Positions 33,801-38,522 of a stretch of DNA of 64,000 nucleotides are shown here, piece after piece; the first letter of the stretch is position 1, and each line of letters opens with the position of its first letter. The notes beneath the pieces are model-generated. The model ran no database searches. It saw nothing but the letters and a program-made list of their open reading frames with translations, and had not been told where the DNA came from. This DNA is from Plumapathes pennacea (taxonomy: Eukaryota > Cnidaria > Anthozoa > Antipatharia > Myriopathidae). A program made the position numbers and the translations under genes. The stretch is from positions 188,501 through 252,500 of the forward strand of contig OZ038467.1 in NCBI GenBank assembly GCA_964036295.1. Direction: 5' to 3'.

Positions 33801-34521
33801 CGCTCTTCAGACTCTTCAGTCGCATCAGAAACAGCAGTATGACCATAGCCTGTCTCTCCCAATTCAGAATCAGTAACATACCCGTCTTCAGTTTTGACTT
33901 GGTCAATTTCAGTGTCACGGGAGTTACCATTTCGCTCATCTTCGTTAATGATGTCGCTATTCACTGGGTTGGCTCTGGTATTATCCTGGGCTATGTCACT
34001 GTTTGTACTGTGATCAATTGTTTCAGTGACGTTTTGCACAGGTTGTGAGTTGTCAACTTCACGTTTCGCACGTAATGCATCCCCATACTCTGGATTTACG
34101 TCAACGACCATTGGTTCGTTCTGAAGAAACGCACTTCGAGCTTCGCGAGTTAGCTCGGCGTTACTAATAAAAGTTGGACCCGGATCTTGTTGTGTGTCCT
34201 GTAGCTGCAGATAGTCGTCTGCAGAAGCTGCATGGGCCAAAAGTAGGAGCAGCGTGCTCCTCAAAAGCAGCCAAAACAACATAACGTTCCTGAAAGAAGA
34301 AGGATACAAACAGAAAAGGAAATAGTTTTTCCCACTTTCAGAAAAAATGAATTTACAAAGAACCTCAAGGGGAAAATAATAAAAACATTATTGCCCTTAT
34401 GAAATTCGAATAATAACACGAAATACGGGAAGAAGTTTCAAGGGGAATTGGCAAACAACGCATACATTTACTTTTGGTTTTACCCCAAGTACATCTGAGA
34501 AAGGTCTGCTTCATACTTACT
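1..34521 (-). CDS. Gene A: giant secreted vWFA / LamG / Gly-Gly-Pro matrix protein (5' complete, 3' off the window)
   Basis: This minus-strand gene of 39 coding exons in the window encodes about 5,000 residues. It starts at the ATG at 34282 and continues past base 1. Module order is: signal peptide and acidic region, poly-Asp region, vWFA, Cys linker, two Gly-Gly-Pro exons, vWFA, ten LamG-like domains, two vWFA, RPG linker with a Cys domain. All modules join in one frame through phase-1 introns; a few domains carry one extra internal intron. vWFA and LamG are adhesion modules of extracellular matrix proteins, and no membrane segment is seen beyond the signal peptide. A secreted matrix or skeletal-matrix role is inferred. 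I do not recognise a named orthologue. An alternative is two or more transcripts, but no internal stop, second signal peptide or frame break was found. Expression data would settle the exon set. Confidence 0.82.
235..681 (-). CDS. Gene A exon: RPG-repeat linker plus Cys-poor 'FAI-NG-C' domain
   Basis: This 447-nt phase-1 exon first encodes a very basic repeat of R-R/I/T-P-G units ([20 protein letters not shown]). It then encodes a divergent copy of the gene B Cys domain: [36 protein letters not shown] and a closing basic strand. The first Cys of the family (GC[FYW]) and the C-terminal CRKG Cys are missing, leaving two Cys. It is therefore a degenerate member. Confidence 0.72.
771..1304 (-). 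CDS. Gene A vWFA domain 4
   Basis: A 534-nt exon starting [25 protein letters not shown] residues are intact (DSSGS, GGTRTG, LTDGIS), and it ends QIKSKACRS at a GTAAGT donor. Confidence 0.85.
1466..1513 (-). CDS. Gene A linker exon
   Basis: A 48-nt phase-1 exon encoding [16 protein letters not shown]. Two linker exons in a row occur here, with a MITE in the intron between them. Confidence 0.6.
1762..2279. mobile_element. TTAA-flanked MITE, copy 1 (intron of gene A)
   Basis: An element of 518 bp has near-perfect terminal inverted repeats of about 95 bp, beginning AGTGCCTATAAGCCTTCAGA, and TTAA at both ends (1758-1761 and 2280-2283). TTAA target duplication is typical of piggyBac-type transposition, though the ends do not match canonical piggyBac termini. 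It codes for nothing credible and is non-autonomous. Confidence 0.78.
2374..2400 (-). CDS. Gene A linker exon (27 nt)
   Basis: A tiny phase-1 exon encoding GAKPSVKPK, bounded by a CCGTAG acceptor and a C|GTAAGT donor. Confidence 0.52.
2538..2884 (-). CDS. Gene A vWFA domain 3, C-terminal part
   Basis: A 347-nt exon encodes [20 protein letters not shown] and continues through GGTKTG and VTDGRS to LIKNKACKG. Joining AG|G across the intron gives a seamless vWFA. The intron position differs from that in vWFA 2. Confidence 0.83.
3325..3511 (-). CDS. Gene A vWFA domain 3, N-terminal part
   Basis: A 187-nt exon encodes [20 protein letters not shown] and continues to RQFSFSR, ending in phase 2 (AG|G). 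It carries the intact MIDAS DGSGS. The domain continues at 2538-2884. Confidence 0.8.
3793..3950 (+). pseudogene. Fragment of a Crypton/DUF3504-type transposase-like gene
   Basis: The plus-strand frame reads [20 protein letters not shown] and then, after a frame slip, [13 protein letters not shown]. This resembles the N-terminus of tyrosine-recombinase-like (Crypton/DUF3504) proteins frequent in cnidarian genomes. Only this short start survives, cut at 3951 by the next repeat. It is antisense to gene A. Confidence 0.35.
3958..4105. mobile_element. Tigger/pogo-like transposon end fragment
   Basis: The sequence begins CAGTCGAACCTCGCTATTTC and repeats 'cgctatttcgaa' and 'gttatttcgaa' several times, as in termini of Tigger/pogo-type elements. 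Only one end was found. Confidence 0.4.
4266..4307 (-). CDS. Gene A linker exon
   Basis: A 42-nt phase-1 exon encoding (G)[14 protein letters not shown], sitting inside repeat-rich DNA between LamG A10 and vWFA 3. It was recognised from its acceptor/donor pair and composition. Confidence 0.58.
4600..4850. repeat. Short interspersed repeat with matching ends
   Basis: 'GTGAATAGTGCTTTTCGCGC' and three 'TATTCACCTCC/TATTCACC' words occur in a GC-rich island within AT-rich DNA. It looks like a MITE-type repeat next to LamG A10; boundaries are approximate. Confidence 0.35.
4871..5512 (-). CDS. Gene A LamG-like domain A10
   Basis: A 642-nt exon starting [14 protein letters not shown], with core [10 protein letters not shown] and a basic loop SRRSGKG. 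The tail [12 protein letters not shown] ... RMCYRTR holds both Cys. It is the last LamG of gene A before the vWFA pair. Confidence 0.85.
5675..5752 (-). CDS. Gene A linker exon with a GC donor
   Basis: A 78-nt phase-1 exon encoding [20 protein letters not shown], then VPTPLRG. The 3' splice junction reads GAG|GCAAGT, a GC-AG intron; no GT alternative in phase was found nearby. Confidence 0.62.
6005..6640 (-). CDS. Gene A LamG-like domain A9
   Basis: A 636-nt exon starting [14 protein letters not shown], with core [10 protein letters not shown] and tail [12 protein letters not shown] ... KACTKTG. Confidence 0.85.
7353..7406 (-). CDS. Gene A linker exon
   Basis: A 54-nt phase-1 exon encoding [17 protein letters not shown], with donor T|GTAAGT. 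Confidence 0.63.
7534..8172 (-). CDS. Gene A LamG-like domain A8
   Basis: A 639-nt exon starting [20 protein letters not shown]. Core [10 protein letters not shown] is conserved, and the tail is [12 protein letters not shown] ... RACFGK with both Cys. Confidence 0.85.
8304..8357 (-). CDS. Gene A linker exon
   Basis: A 54-nt phase-1 exon encoding [19 protein letters not shown]. Confidence 0.65.
8453..8791 (+). mobile_element. LINE 3'-end fragment (C-terminal tail of a reverse-transcriptase ORF)
   Basis: The plus-strand frame contains [20 protein letters not shown] and [18 protein letters not shown]. These match the typical last residues of non-LTR retrotransposon ORF2 (NLR-S-KL-LPR-NT ... 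LW-SLP ... SL-SFK-LK). It is severely 5' truncated and antisense to gene A in an intron. Confidence 0.5.
8966..9598 (-). CDS. Gene A LamG-like domain A7
   Basis: A 633-nt exon starting [14 protein letters not shown], with core [13 protein letters not shown] and tail [12 protein letters not shown] ... KACFKRG. Arg content is lower than in gene B copies. The frame stays open a little past the donor before a stop at about 8937, which is intronic. Confidence 0.84.
9780..9893. repeat. Trinucleotide microsatellite (TAC)n then (TAA)n
   Basis: About 20 tandem ACT/TAC units (to about 9843) are followed by about 15 AAT/TAA units with one GAT interruption. It is intronic. Confidence 0.9.
10037..10093 (-). 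CDS. Gene A linker exon
   Basis: A 57-nt phase-1 exon encoding [19 protein letters not shown]. Confidence 0.65.
10697..11326 (-). CDS. Gene A LamG-like domain A6
   Basis: A 630-nt exon starting [20 protein letters not shown]. The central motif has diverged to RGGIQLLM. The tail [12 protein letters not shown] ... KRCLRQ keeps both Cys. Confidence 0.82.
11439..11471 (-). CDS. Gene A linker exon
   Basis: A 33-nt phase-1 exon encoding [12 protein letters not shown]. The donor GTTAGA is weaker than most. Confidence 0.58.
12573..12614. repeat. Perfect 16-bp hairpin
   Basis: AGCCTGGGCTTAAGTG pairs with CACTTAAGCCCAGGCT across a 10-nt loop. It abuts the left end of the large inverted-repeat element. 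Confidence 0.7.
12614..15208. mobile_element. 2.6-kb nested inverted-repeat (foldback-type) element in a gene A intron
   Basis: The outer arms are diverged inverted copies (about 12615-12790 with about 15020-15207; for example CCCAGTTGTGTACA and its partner, GGCTGTCACGGGT and its partner). Inside lie further pairs: 12995-13085 with 14690-14790 (AGCAGAACCACCTTTC, GGAGGCTCTGCCGAATT) and 13565-13590 with 14308-14335 (CATCGCCAGAAATT). A direct repeat AAAAAGTACACATCGAATTT sits near the centre. No transposase frame was found; the short frames are not credible genes. Confidence 0.62.
15652..15811 (-). CDS. Gene A LamG-like domain A5, C-terminal part
   Basis: A 160-nt exon encodes [20 protein letters not shown] and the two-Cys tail [12 protein letters not shown] ... 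NKCFRTS. Joined to the preceding exon it gives the usual VAQR-IGR-ATNYP stretch. Its 3' donor opens a 4.2-kb intron filled by a large inverted-repeat element. Confidence 0.8.
16033..16514 (-). CDS. Gene A LamG-like domain A5, N-terminal part
   Basis: This exon encodes [20 protein letters not shown] through WNGVHFWIV to GVPVAQRK, ending in phase 0 at a GTACAA donor. The rest of the domain is on the exon at 15652-15811. All other LamG copies here are intronless, so this is an added intron. Confidence 0.82.
16625..16705 (-). CDS. Gene A linker exon
   Basis: An 81-nt phase-1 exon, Pro/Ala/Thr rich ([20 protein letters not shown], then TKPAPVG). Confidence 0.68.
   Translation of the reverse strand, partial: LLLQHRLYLLHLQNLQWAQNRPNLLQ
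16857..17498 (-). CDS. Gene A LamG-like domain A4
   Basis: A 642-nt exon starting [13 protein letters not shown]. It carries an extra Cys in the APGPDG loop ([11 protein letters not shown]), and the core GWGVHFWM is changed to IGVSLRM. The tail [12 protein letters not shown] ... KKCLKIG keeps both conserved Cys. Confidence 0.84.
18136..18177 (-). CDS. Gene A linker exon
   Basis: A 42-nt phase-1 exon encoding [15 protein letters not shown]. Confidence 0.65.
18356..18988 (-). CDS. Gene A LamG-like domain A3
   Basis: A 633-nt exon starting [14 protein letters not shown], with core YGVHMWMI and the two-Cys tail [12 protein letters not shown] ... KKRCFRK. It contains an Asp/Glu/Arg-rich insertion (NFKDERKR) in the strand that is FTRR in other copies. 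Confidence 0.85.
19246..19305 (-). CDS. Gene A linker exon
   Basis: A 60-nt phase-1 exon encoding [20 protein letters not shown], ending with a GTGAGT donor. Confidence 0.65.
19870..20505 (-). CDS. Gene A LamG-like domain A2
   Basis: A 636-nt exon starting [15 protein letters not shown]. The core motifs FGVHLWMV and [16 protein letters not shown] are present, and the tail is [12 protein letters not shown] ... RRLCFNPG with both conserved Cys. Confidence 0.85.
20671..20770. mobile_element. Small palindromic element, copy 1
   Basis: TTAAGGCCCAGGTCAACCGT at the left pairs with ACGTTTTATCCGGGCCT at the right. The inside has CAATGCAAAT-TAGCTCAAACAA pairing with its partner. About 100 bp, in the intron between LamG A2 and a linker. 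Confidence 0.6.
20925..20966 (-). CDS. Gene A linker exon
   Basis: A 42-nt phase-1 exon encoding (G)[14 protein letters not shown], with donor C|GTAAGT. Confidence 0.65.
21139..21768 (-). CDS. Gene A LamG-like domain A1
   Basis: This 630-nt exon begins [12 protein letters not shown] and ends with the conserved two-Cys tail ([12 protein letters not shown] ... ICFPPG). The central GWGVHFWM motif of other copies is replaced by GGVRLGI, so this copy is divergent. It has a concanavalin-A-like/LamG_3 fold by pattern, and its ligand is unknown. Confidence 0.8.
22561..22608 (-). CDS. Gene A linker exon
   Basis: A 48-nt phase-1 exon encoding [17 protein letters not shown], with donor GTGAGT, between vWFA 2 and LamG A1. 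Confidence 0.65.
22868..23006 (-). CDS. Gene A vWFA domain 2, C-terminal part
   Basis: A 139-nt exon encodes [20 protein letters not shown], then [10 protein letters not shown] and the conserved final SIKQKACKG. It joins in phase 0 to the exon ending AAGVE and restores the usual GVEVFAIGVG strand. Its 3' end is the normal phase-1 donor. Confidence 0.8.
23554..23994. mobile_element. TTAA-flanked MITE, copy 2 (intron splitting gene A vWFA 2)
   Basis: A 441-bp element has terminal repeats AGTGCACATAAGCCCAAAAA versus ATTGCACATAAGCCCAAAAA, flanked by TTAA (23550-23553 and 23995-23998). Its termini match copy 1 in the first 14 or so positions, so the two belong to one family. The inner arms (GTGATGTCAAAG and partner) also pair. 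Confidence 0.75.
24006..24400 (-). CDS. Gene A vWFA domain 2, N-terminal part
   Basis: This exon encodes [19 protein letters not shown] through the TDGKS strand, ending AAGVE at a phase-0 donor. The MIDAS motif is DGSST rather than DGSGS, while GGTLTG and LTDGKS are retained. The domain is completed by the exon at 22868-23006. The donor lies a few bases from the TTAA end of a MITE. Confidence 0.82.
24560..24670 (-). CDS. Gene A linker exon after the GGP domain
   Basis: A 111-nt Pro/Thr/Lys exon ([20 protein letters not shown], then [17 protein letters not shown]) joins the GGP region to vWFA 2 with phase-1 ends. Confidence 0.72.
24768..28163 (-). CDS. Gene A giant exon: 1,132-residue Gly-Gly-Pro (collagen/silk-like) repeat domain
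   Basis: A single exon of 3,396 nt is open in the minus-strand frame and bounded by an AAACAG acceptor and a G|GTAGGT donor, both phase 1. It holds about 24 blocks of uninterrupted GGP triplets, each separated by a 6-30-residue Pro/Thr/Lys linker (for example [28 protein letters not shown]). Gly at every third position satisfies the collagen rule, but the other two positions are Gly and Pro rather than Pro-Pro. A polyglycine-II or silk/elastomer-like fold is therefore an alternative to a triple helix. It ends in a two-Cys segment. The opposite strand reads as perfect Gly-Pro-Pro but contains stops and matches no splice logic. Confidence 0.8.
28164..29787. other. Intron between the two GGP exons
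   Basis: 1.6 kb without a supported exon. A TTAACCCATTCACTCCTGGA phrase at about 28676 looks like a common cnidarian repeat word. No terminal repeats or coding domain were seen. Confidence 0.4.
29788..29988 (-). CDS. Gene A exon: short Gly-Gly-Pro repeat block
   Basis: This 201-nt exon encodes a [10 protein letters not shown] linker, about a dozen GGP triplets with one GKP interruption, then a Pro/Thr/Lys tail ([18 protein letters not shown]). It has the same organisation as one unit of the 3.4-kb exon that follows downstream. Confidence 0.78.
30161..30235 (-). CDS. Gene A exon: short Cys-containing linker before the GGP region
   Basis: A 75-nt phase-1 exon encodes [17 protein letters not shown] and then VTPTTPVG. 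The CIC pair lies just N-terminal to the Gly-Gly-Pro repeats, and a matching two-Cys segment ([18 protein letters not shown]) lies at their C-terminal end. Both ends of the repeat region could be cross-linked by disulfides (inference). Confidence 0.7.
30726..31283 (-). CDS. Gene A vWFA domain 1 with degenerate metal-binding (MIDAS) site
   Basis: A full vWFA fold in one exon, starting [14 protein letters not shown]. The canonical DGSGS is replaced by EGSFS, and the MIDAS threonine motif GGTRTG is changed to DGCRTG. ITDGKS is retained. Metal-dependent ligand binding is therefore probably lost or altered, unlike the other vWFA copies in both genes. It is the first folded domain after the acidic N-terminal region. 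Confidence 0.85.
31639..31659 (-). CDS. Gene A microexon: 21-nt linker
   Basis: A 21-nt exon is bounded by CTACAG and AGAG|GTAAGA. It encodes (A)RPTRARG in the phase needed to join the poly-Asp exon to the following vWFA. It is small enough to be chance, so confidence is moderate. Confidence 0.5.
31944..32726 (-). CDS. Gene A exon: Tyr/Pro/Gln region, Lys-rich region, poly-Asp region
   Basis: The 261 residues form three compositional zones. The first is a Tyr/Pro/Gln/Ala-rich start ([14 protein letters not shown]). The second is a Lys/Glu/His zone ([26 protein letters not shown]). The third is a very acidic zone with uninterrupted Asp/Glu runs ([19 protein letters not shown]), followed by a CAPC end. 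Poly-Asp is typical of calcium-binding acidic matrix proteins such as coral acid-rich proteins. It could also be merely a disordered spacer. The 3' end is less certain: the donor used (G|GTTTGT) lies in a CAAA repeat, chosen because it keeps phase 1 and a length divisible by three. Confidence 0.68.
33457..34289 (-). CDS. Gene A first coding exon: signal peptide, furin-like site, Glu/Asp-rich region
   Basis: The ATG is at 34282, just after a strong acceptor (CTTTCAG) at 34290, so the 5' UTR is spliced. Residues 1-21 form a signal peptide ([20 protein letters not shown]) with likely cleavage before ADD. A dibasic RAKR at residues 71-74 fits furin-type processing. The remaining roughly 200 residues are hydrophilic and Glu/Asp/Lys rich, with an acidic-flanked SGSG (YFSGSGE) that resembles a glycosaminoglycan attachment site. 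The exon ends in phase 1 at an excellent donor (C|GTAAGT). This is the only signal peptide in the window and fixes the 5' end of gene A. Confidence 0.8.
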
Positions 34522-34570
34522 TTAACGATCAAACAGCTATTCTAAAACACTGACCCCGAAAGAAAATGCA
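34521..34570 (-). other. Probable non-coding 5' UTR exon of gene A (upstream boundary unknown)
   Basis: A strong donor, AAA|GTAAGT on the minus strand, lies at 34521/34520, about 230 bases upstream of the acceptor that precedes the start codon. It is the best candidate for the 3' end of an untranslated first exon. The transcription start cannot be placed from sequence; I see no convincing TATA box. The end coordinate given here is arbitrary. Confidence 0.4.
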
Positions 34571-37500
34571 CTTTGAAAAGCATGTTACTAACATTAATAA
34601 GTTTTTAAACAACAGCTAAGATCATTGTCTCAAGGCTGTAAAACATCTCCGATTTAACGATAGCACAAAAGATTCTAACGATTCAATTTATTTCATGAAA
34701 AGCCAATACATTTCAAAGAACATGGTATTTATGAATAATTAACTTCCAGCGAAGGTTAGATCACCGCTTTAAGGTCGTTCAGTATCTCTCGGAAAACCCT
34801 ATCAATAGAAATTTAACTATGCGAAATGGCCTATTTGTCCGTGAAAATAGAAGTGCACAAGTTGGAAGTACATTTATAGTAATTTAACAATAACTTATCA
34901 AACGTAACCTCAACGTATGTTTGCAGGTTTGACAGAATAAAGCGAATATCCAAGGTGAGATGAGCAAGGATTTATCAACTGGTGATAGATAATACTTATG
35001 ATGAAAACGTAAAATGAGAACTTAAGTTACCCTCGAGCTGTTACAGGTCAAAGAAAAATACAGTCTCAGTGATGTGTATCAACGGATGGTATTAAAATTC
35101 AGTTTTCAAGTTATCGGAAATATTACACCAACCTTGTCTTAGTTACATTTATGCTGCCTATTGAACTTCAGTAGAACGTTTTCCTTTAATGTGCGACAAT
35201 TCCTCGAGTTCTCTCACTTCACCAAATAAACTTATTTGTAAATCAATTACGTCAATCAAGCGTTTAGATGCCATGATCCCGTAGGATGAGGTAAATATAA
35301 CAACGCTTTTTATGGAAGTTGTTTGGATCTGAACAGTCTTCAAATAATACCACTAAAACGAGAAAACCTGGAGACTCCATTCGATAGAGACAGTGAATTG
35401 TGATTCAATGACTCTTCACACAGATCTATCCATGCTACGCCTCATTAATGTCTACTGACTCCTCCTTAATGATGTTGTTTATGTGTTTCTATTCAAATAC
35501 ATGCTATGTTTTACTTAATTCGAGGGTCCACCCGGCGTATTGGTATATAGTTTTGTTTTTTTAAGAGTCTCCGGGTACCAGTGCTTAAAAGTAAATCCAA
35601 TTCTTGAAATTCTAGTTAGGCAGACGAAGGAGAGCATCAAGAAATACACCTGGAATTACAAAAAGAGTATCATTGTTTCAAGCGGCCAGCTTTAGTTTTT
35701 GCATTCCAATGCTGATTTTAGTATTAGGAAAAATCAAGAAGTTTCGACAAACCAAAGTGTAGAGTTGTTTTCTATTTTATACTAAACAGAACAGGCACAT
35801 TGCTCTCTTTTTTCATAAGGTCTCGATAAAGCTTCGCGCCCCCCTCAACTAAGTATTCTCGGAAAAAATCATTGTAGCGCTGCTCTTTAAGGTATATACA
35901 CGTATATTGTTGTAAAGGTCTGAGACTGAAGAATGCAGATCTACTATTATGTTTTTCATACACGTTAAATAGAGTATAAAATATAGAAATACAGTACGAT
36001 TTAGACTGATTGATGAAAAATTTTAGCGAAAAAGTAGACCTTTCGGGAACTAAAACTTTTGAGCGGTTTGATTGATATCGCTCAGCTTTTCTTGAGGTGT
36101 AGAAGACGAAATTATCTCAAATACAATGTCAGAGATTTTCGATGTATTTTTTCGTTCCTCTTTTAATGAGGAACAGTTTGTATAATAAACGGGTTCTGAA
36201 ACGTTTCCCTCCACTTTAAAAGGGTATAAAACTCTTAAAACAATTACATTAATTGTAACGCTATAATGATTTTATTCCGCGAGGGACTCGCAAACTATTA
36301 TTGAGACCTTAACCAACTGTAGAATCAATAGACAGTCAATTTCGAAAATGTTGTCATGACCAAATATAACTATAAAGGTAAAGTGAACACATAATGATCA
36401 TGTGATCATATGGTTTTGTTTATATAATTTCACTCTCTTTCCCAGGCTCCATCTTTGTTTGTATCATTATACGGTTGCGTCATTTTATGAGCATGCTCTA
36501 AATCAGTGCACCGATTACCTGTCCCGGAATTTCCGAGAGCCTTAGCCGTAATCTTCCTCTAACAAAGTGTTAATTCCAGTGCCAATCGCATTTACTTTCA
36601 CTTCATTTGGAATACAAATTGCTGAAGATATGTTATAAGACTGATTGGCTACATGTCATATGATTATTGTGGGCTGTTTGCCGTAAGCACAAAAGAATTG
36701 ACAAAGGTGTGTAGTTCATGAATAAATTTACTAAATAATTATACATTTGAATGCATGTGACAAATTGTTCACTATATCTTGGATATAAGAAAGACTTCTT
36801 ACCATGCTATGGCCGCCGTTCCACATAATAAACCTCAACCCGTATGTTGCACCAGTGAAGCGTTCTCGAAGCTCTTGAACACAACCCGTGCTCAACCGCA
36901 ATCCTTGATTCTTCGTAATCAAAAATTACAAGGTTTAGACTTTTTTGTCATACAGGGTTGTGCCTCCTACTGTGGTCATCTGTGTCACGTTCAGGACTTG
37001 TGTTTGTAATTACTTCATCAATCGCAGGTAACAGAAACAGAAGGTCGTTTAAAATTCTACCCTAACAAAGCTGCACACGTCGATAACACGAATGTCGTTT
37101 TGTTTGTCAGTTTTGCGCTCCTAATTTGTTTCCCTGTCTTCAAAACTTGCAACCAGGACGGGGGGAACAACATCGGGGCTCGGTTGGACGTATCACTAGG
37201 CGCTAGGGCATTCGTTGGCGCTACATATAGCAAAGTTTGTTCGGCCCTACACTGGACGTTATATTACGGTTGCACCATCTTGTCGTTAATGAGTTTTGTT
37301 ACGACAGAAGTTCACGTGCAAAGTCAGTTGAATCCAAAATTTGCATACATATTTGCTCGACGTAGCGGCAACCGCCTTTTGTCACTGACGAACCATACAA
37401 CACTTATTGATAATACATAACATTGATCAGAAAATCCAGAACCCTACATTCAAGAATTTAAAAGCTGAAGTTCAAAATATTTCACATTGAGAAGTTCCGG

Positions 37501-38189
37501 AACGACACTGAAACCAAGACACTGCGAAAACAGAAACCGGACCATTTTGACAACAATCCACTTTGGACTGTGTCTTTAATCAATGCTTTCTATAATTTTC
37601 CATGACTGACGGGCGGGACATGAAAAGGCATTCGTGCAAACGCAGCCTAATGGCCCGAGCAAACAAAAGCAACATGTTGGCAAAACATCGCCCAACACTG
37701 TGCACTGAATGTGACGGTAAGAGCAGAAATTGCAATGCATTTTCGCGATTTCCATCGTCTATTTTTTATCGGACTCATAATTGCGGACTCCAACAACCCT
37801 GTACGGTTTCGTAAATAGTCCTTGGGTAACAATGTTGTGCCAACGTGTTGCGATGAAGTTGAACCGTCAAGCTCACGAAAACAACAGAACACTGCGACAT
37901 ATTTTGAGTCATCTATATTTGCTATTCCAGTAGTTTAAAATATTAACAGATCTGTGCGATGCATATTCACTATGTGAACTGTTTCAGTTCTATCTACAAG
38001 ATACAATTAATGAAACACAGCTCCTTGATGATTGCTTGCTGATACTTGAGAATCAATCATCACTCCCTTGGACCTGAAAAGGGCAGCACACATAGTCAAT
38101 AATGGAGGAGATAGGCTGCTGTATGTGTGTTCATGTTTTTCACCCAATCAGAACATCTGCGGCATATTCAGTAAACATTTCACTGTAAA

Positions 38190-38195
38190 TTTAAT
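38190..38195 (-). terminator. Possible poly(A) signal of gene B (ATTAAA)
   Basis: ATTAAA on the minus strand lies about 290 nt after the stop codon. It is the nearest hexamer-like signal I noticed; weak evidence on its own. Confidence 0.25.
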
Positions 38196-38285
38196 GCCCT
38201 CATTGAGCTGGATAATTTTTATCATATCTTTGCCAAAGAAACTGTTATTAATTACGACAGCCCACAAAAATATGAAATCGTGACC

Positions 38286-38315
38286 AATTTCTTTGGTTTC
38301 CTAACCAAAGAAATT
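38286..38315. repeat. Perfect 13-bp inverted repeat with 4-nt loop downstream of gene B
   Basis: AATTTCTTTGGTT and AACCAAAGAAATT pair perfectly around TCCT. It lies about 170 nt after the gene B stop, in its presumed 3' UTR. Confidence 0.6.
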
Positions 38316-38481
38316 CCTATGCGCTTAAGCACAACAAAAAAAAATGCCCATATGTTTTGTGCAACGCAATGTGTCTCTAGATGTTACTGACCCAGGTCTA
38401 TAAACGTGAAGGTCTTCACAAACGAGACATTAATCTTTTACCACGTATTTACTTATAAGAGCTATGAACTCACCATACAAT

Positions 38482-38522
38482 TCAGTTTTTGCCGTCTTGC
38501 TTTGGTGCTCTCTCAGGTGTTT
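38482..38522 (-). CDS. Gene B terminal coding exon
   Basis: After a good acceptor (TTCTTCAG) the frame reads ETPERAPKQDGKN and stops at TGA (38484-38482). No transmembrane segment follows, so the product is not membrane-anchored in this form. A possible donor 10 nt after the stop leaves room for an alternative ending. Confidence 0.6.

Larger units (their letters stand above)
1..34520. other. Remaining gene A introns longer than about 300 bases
   Basis: I see no exon, RNA gene or clear element in these introns: 2885-3324, 6641-7352, 8792-8965 with flanks, 9599-10036 outside the microsatellite, 10094-10696, 17499-18135, 19306-19869, 20771-20924 with flanks, 21769-22560, 30236-30725, 31284-31638 and 32727-33456. 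They are AT-rich and otherwise featureless at this level of reading. Confidence 0.4.
34571..38481. other. Region between gene B 3' end and gene A 5' end
   Basis: This 3.9 kb holds the presumed gene B 3' UTR and the gene A promoter. No supported protein-coding gene was seen: the short open frames lack domain resemblance and splice context. 37625-37860 carries CAACATGTTG/CAACGTGTTG-type words that look like a decayed palindromic repeat. No clear TATA box or CpG-rich block was found. Confidence 0.45.

Noticed and set aside
37100-37892. Short frames in the intergenic region
   Set aside because: No recognisable domain and no splice or start context. Part of the stretch looks like decayed repeat.
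38482-38522. Gene A and gene B as one continuous gene
   Set aside because: An in-frame stop ends gene B, and a clear signal peptide opens gene A at 34282.
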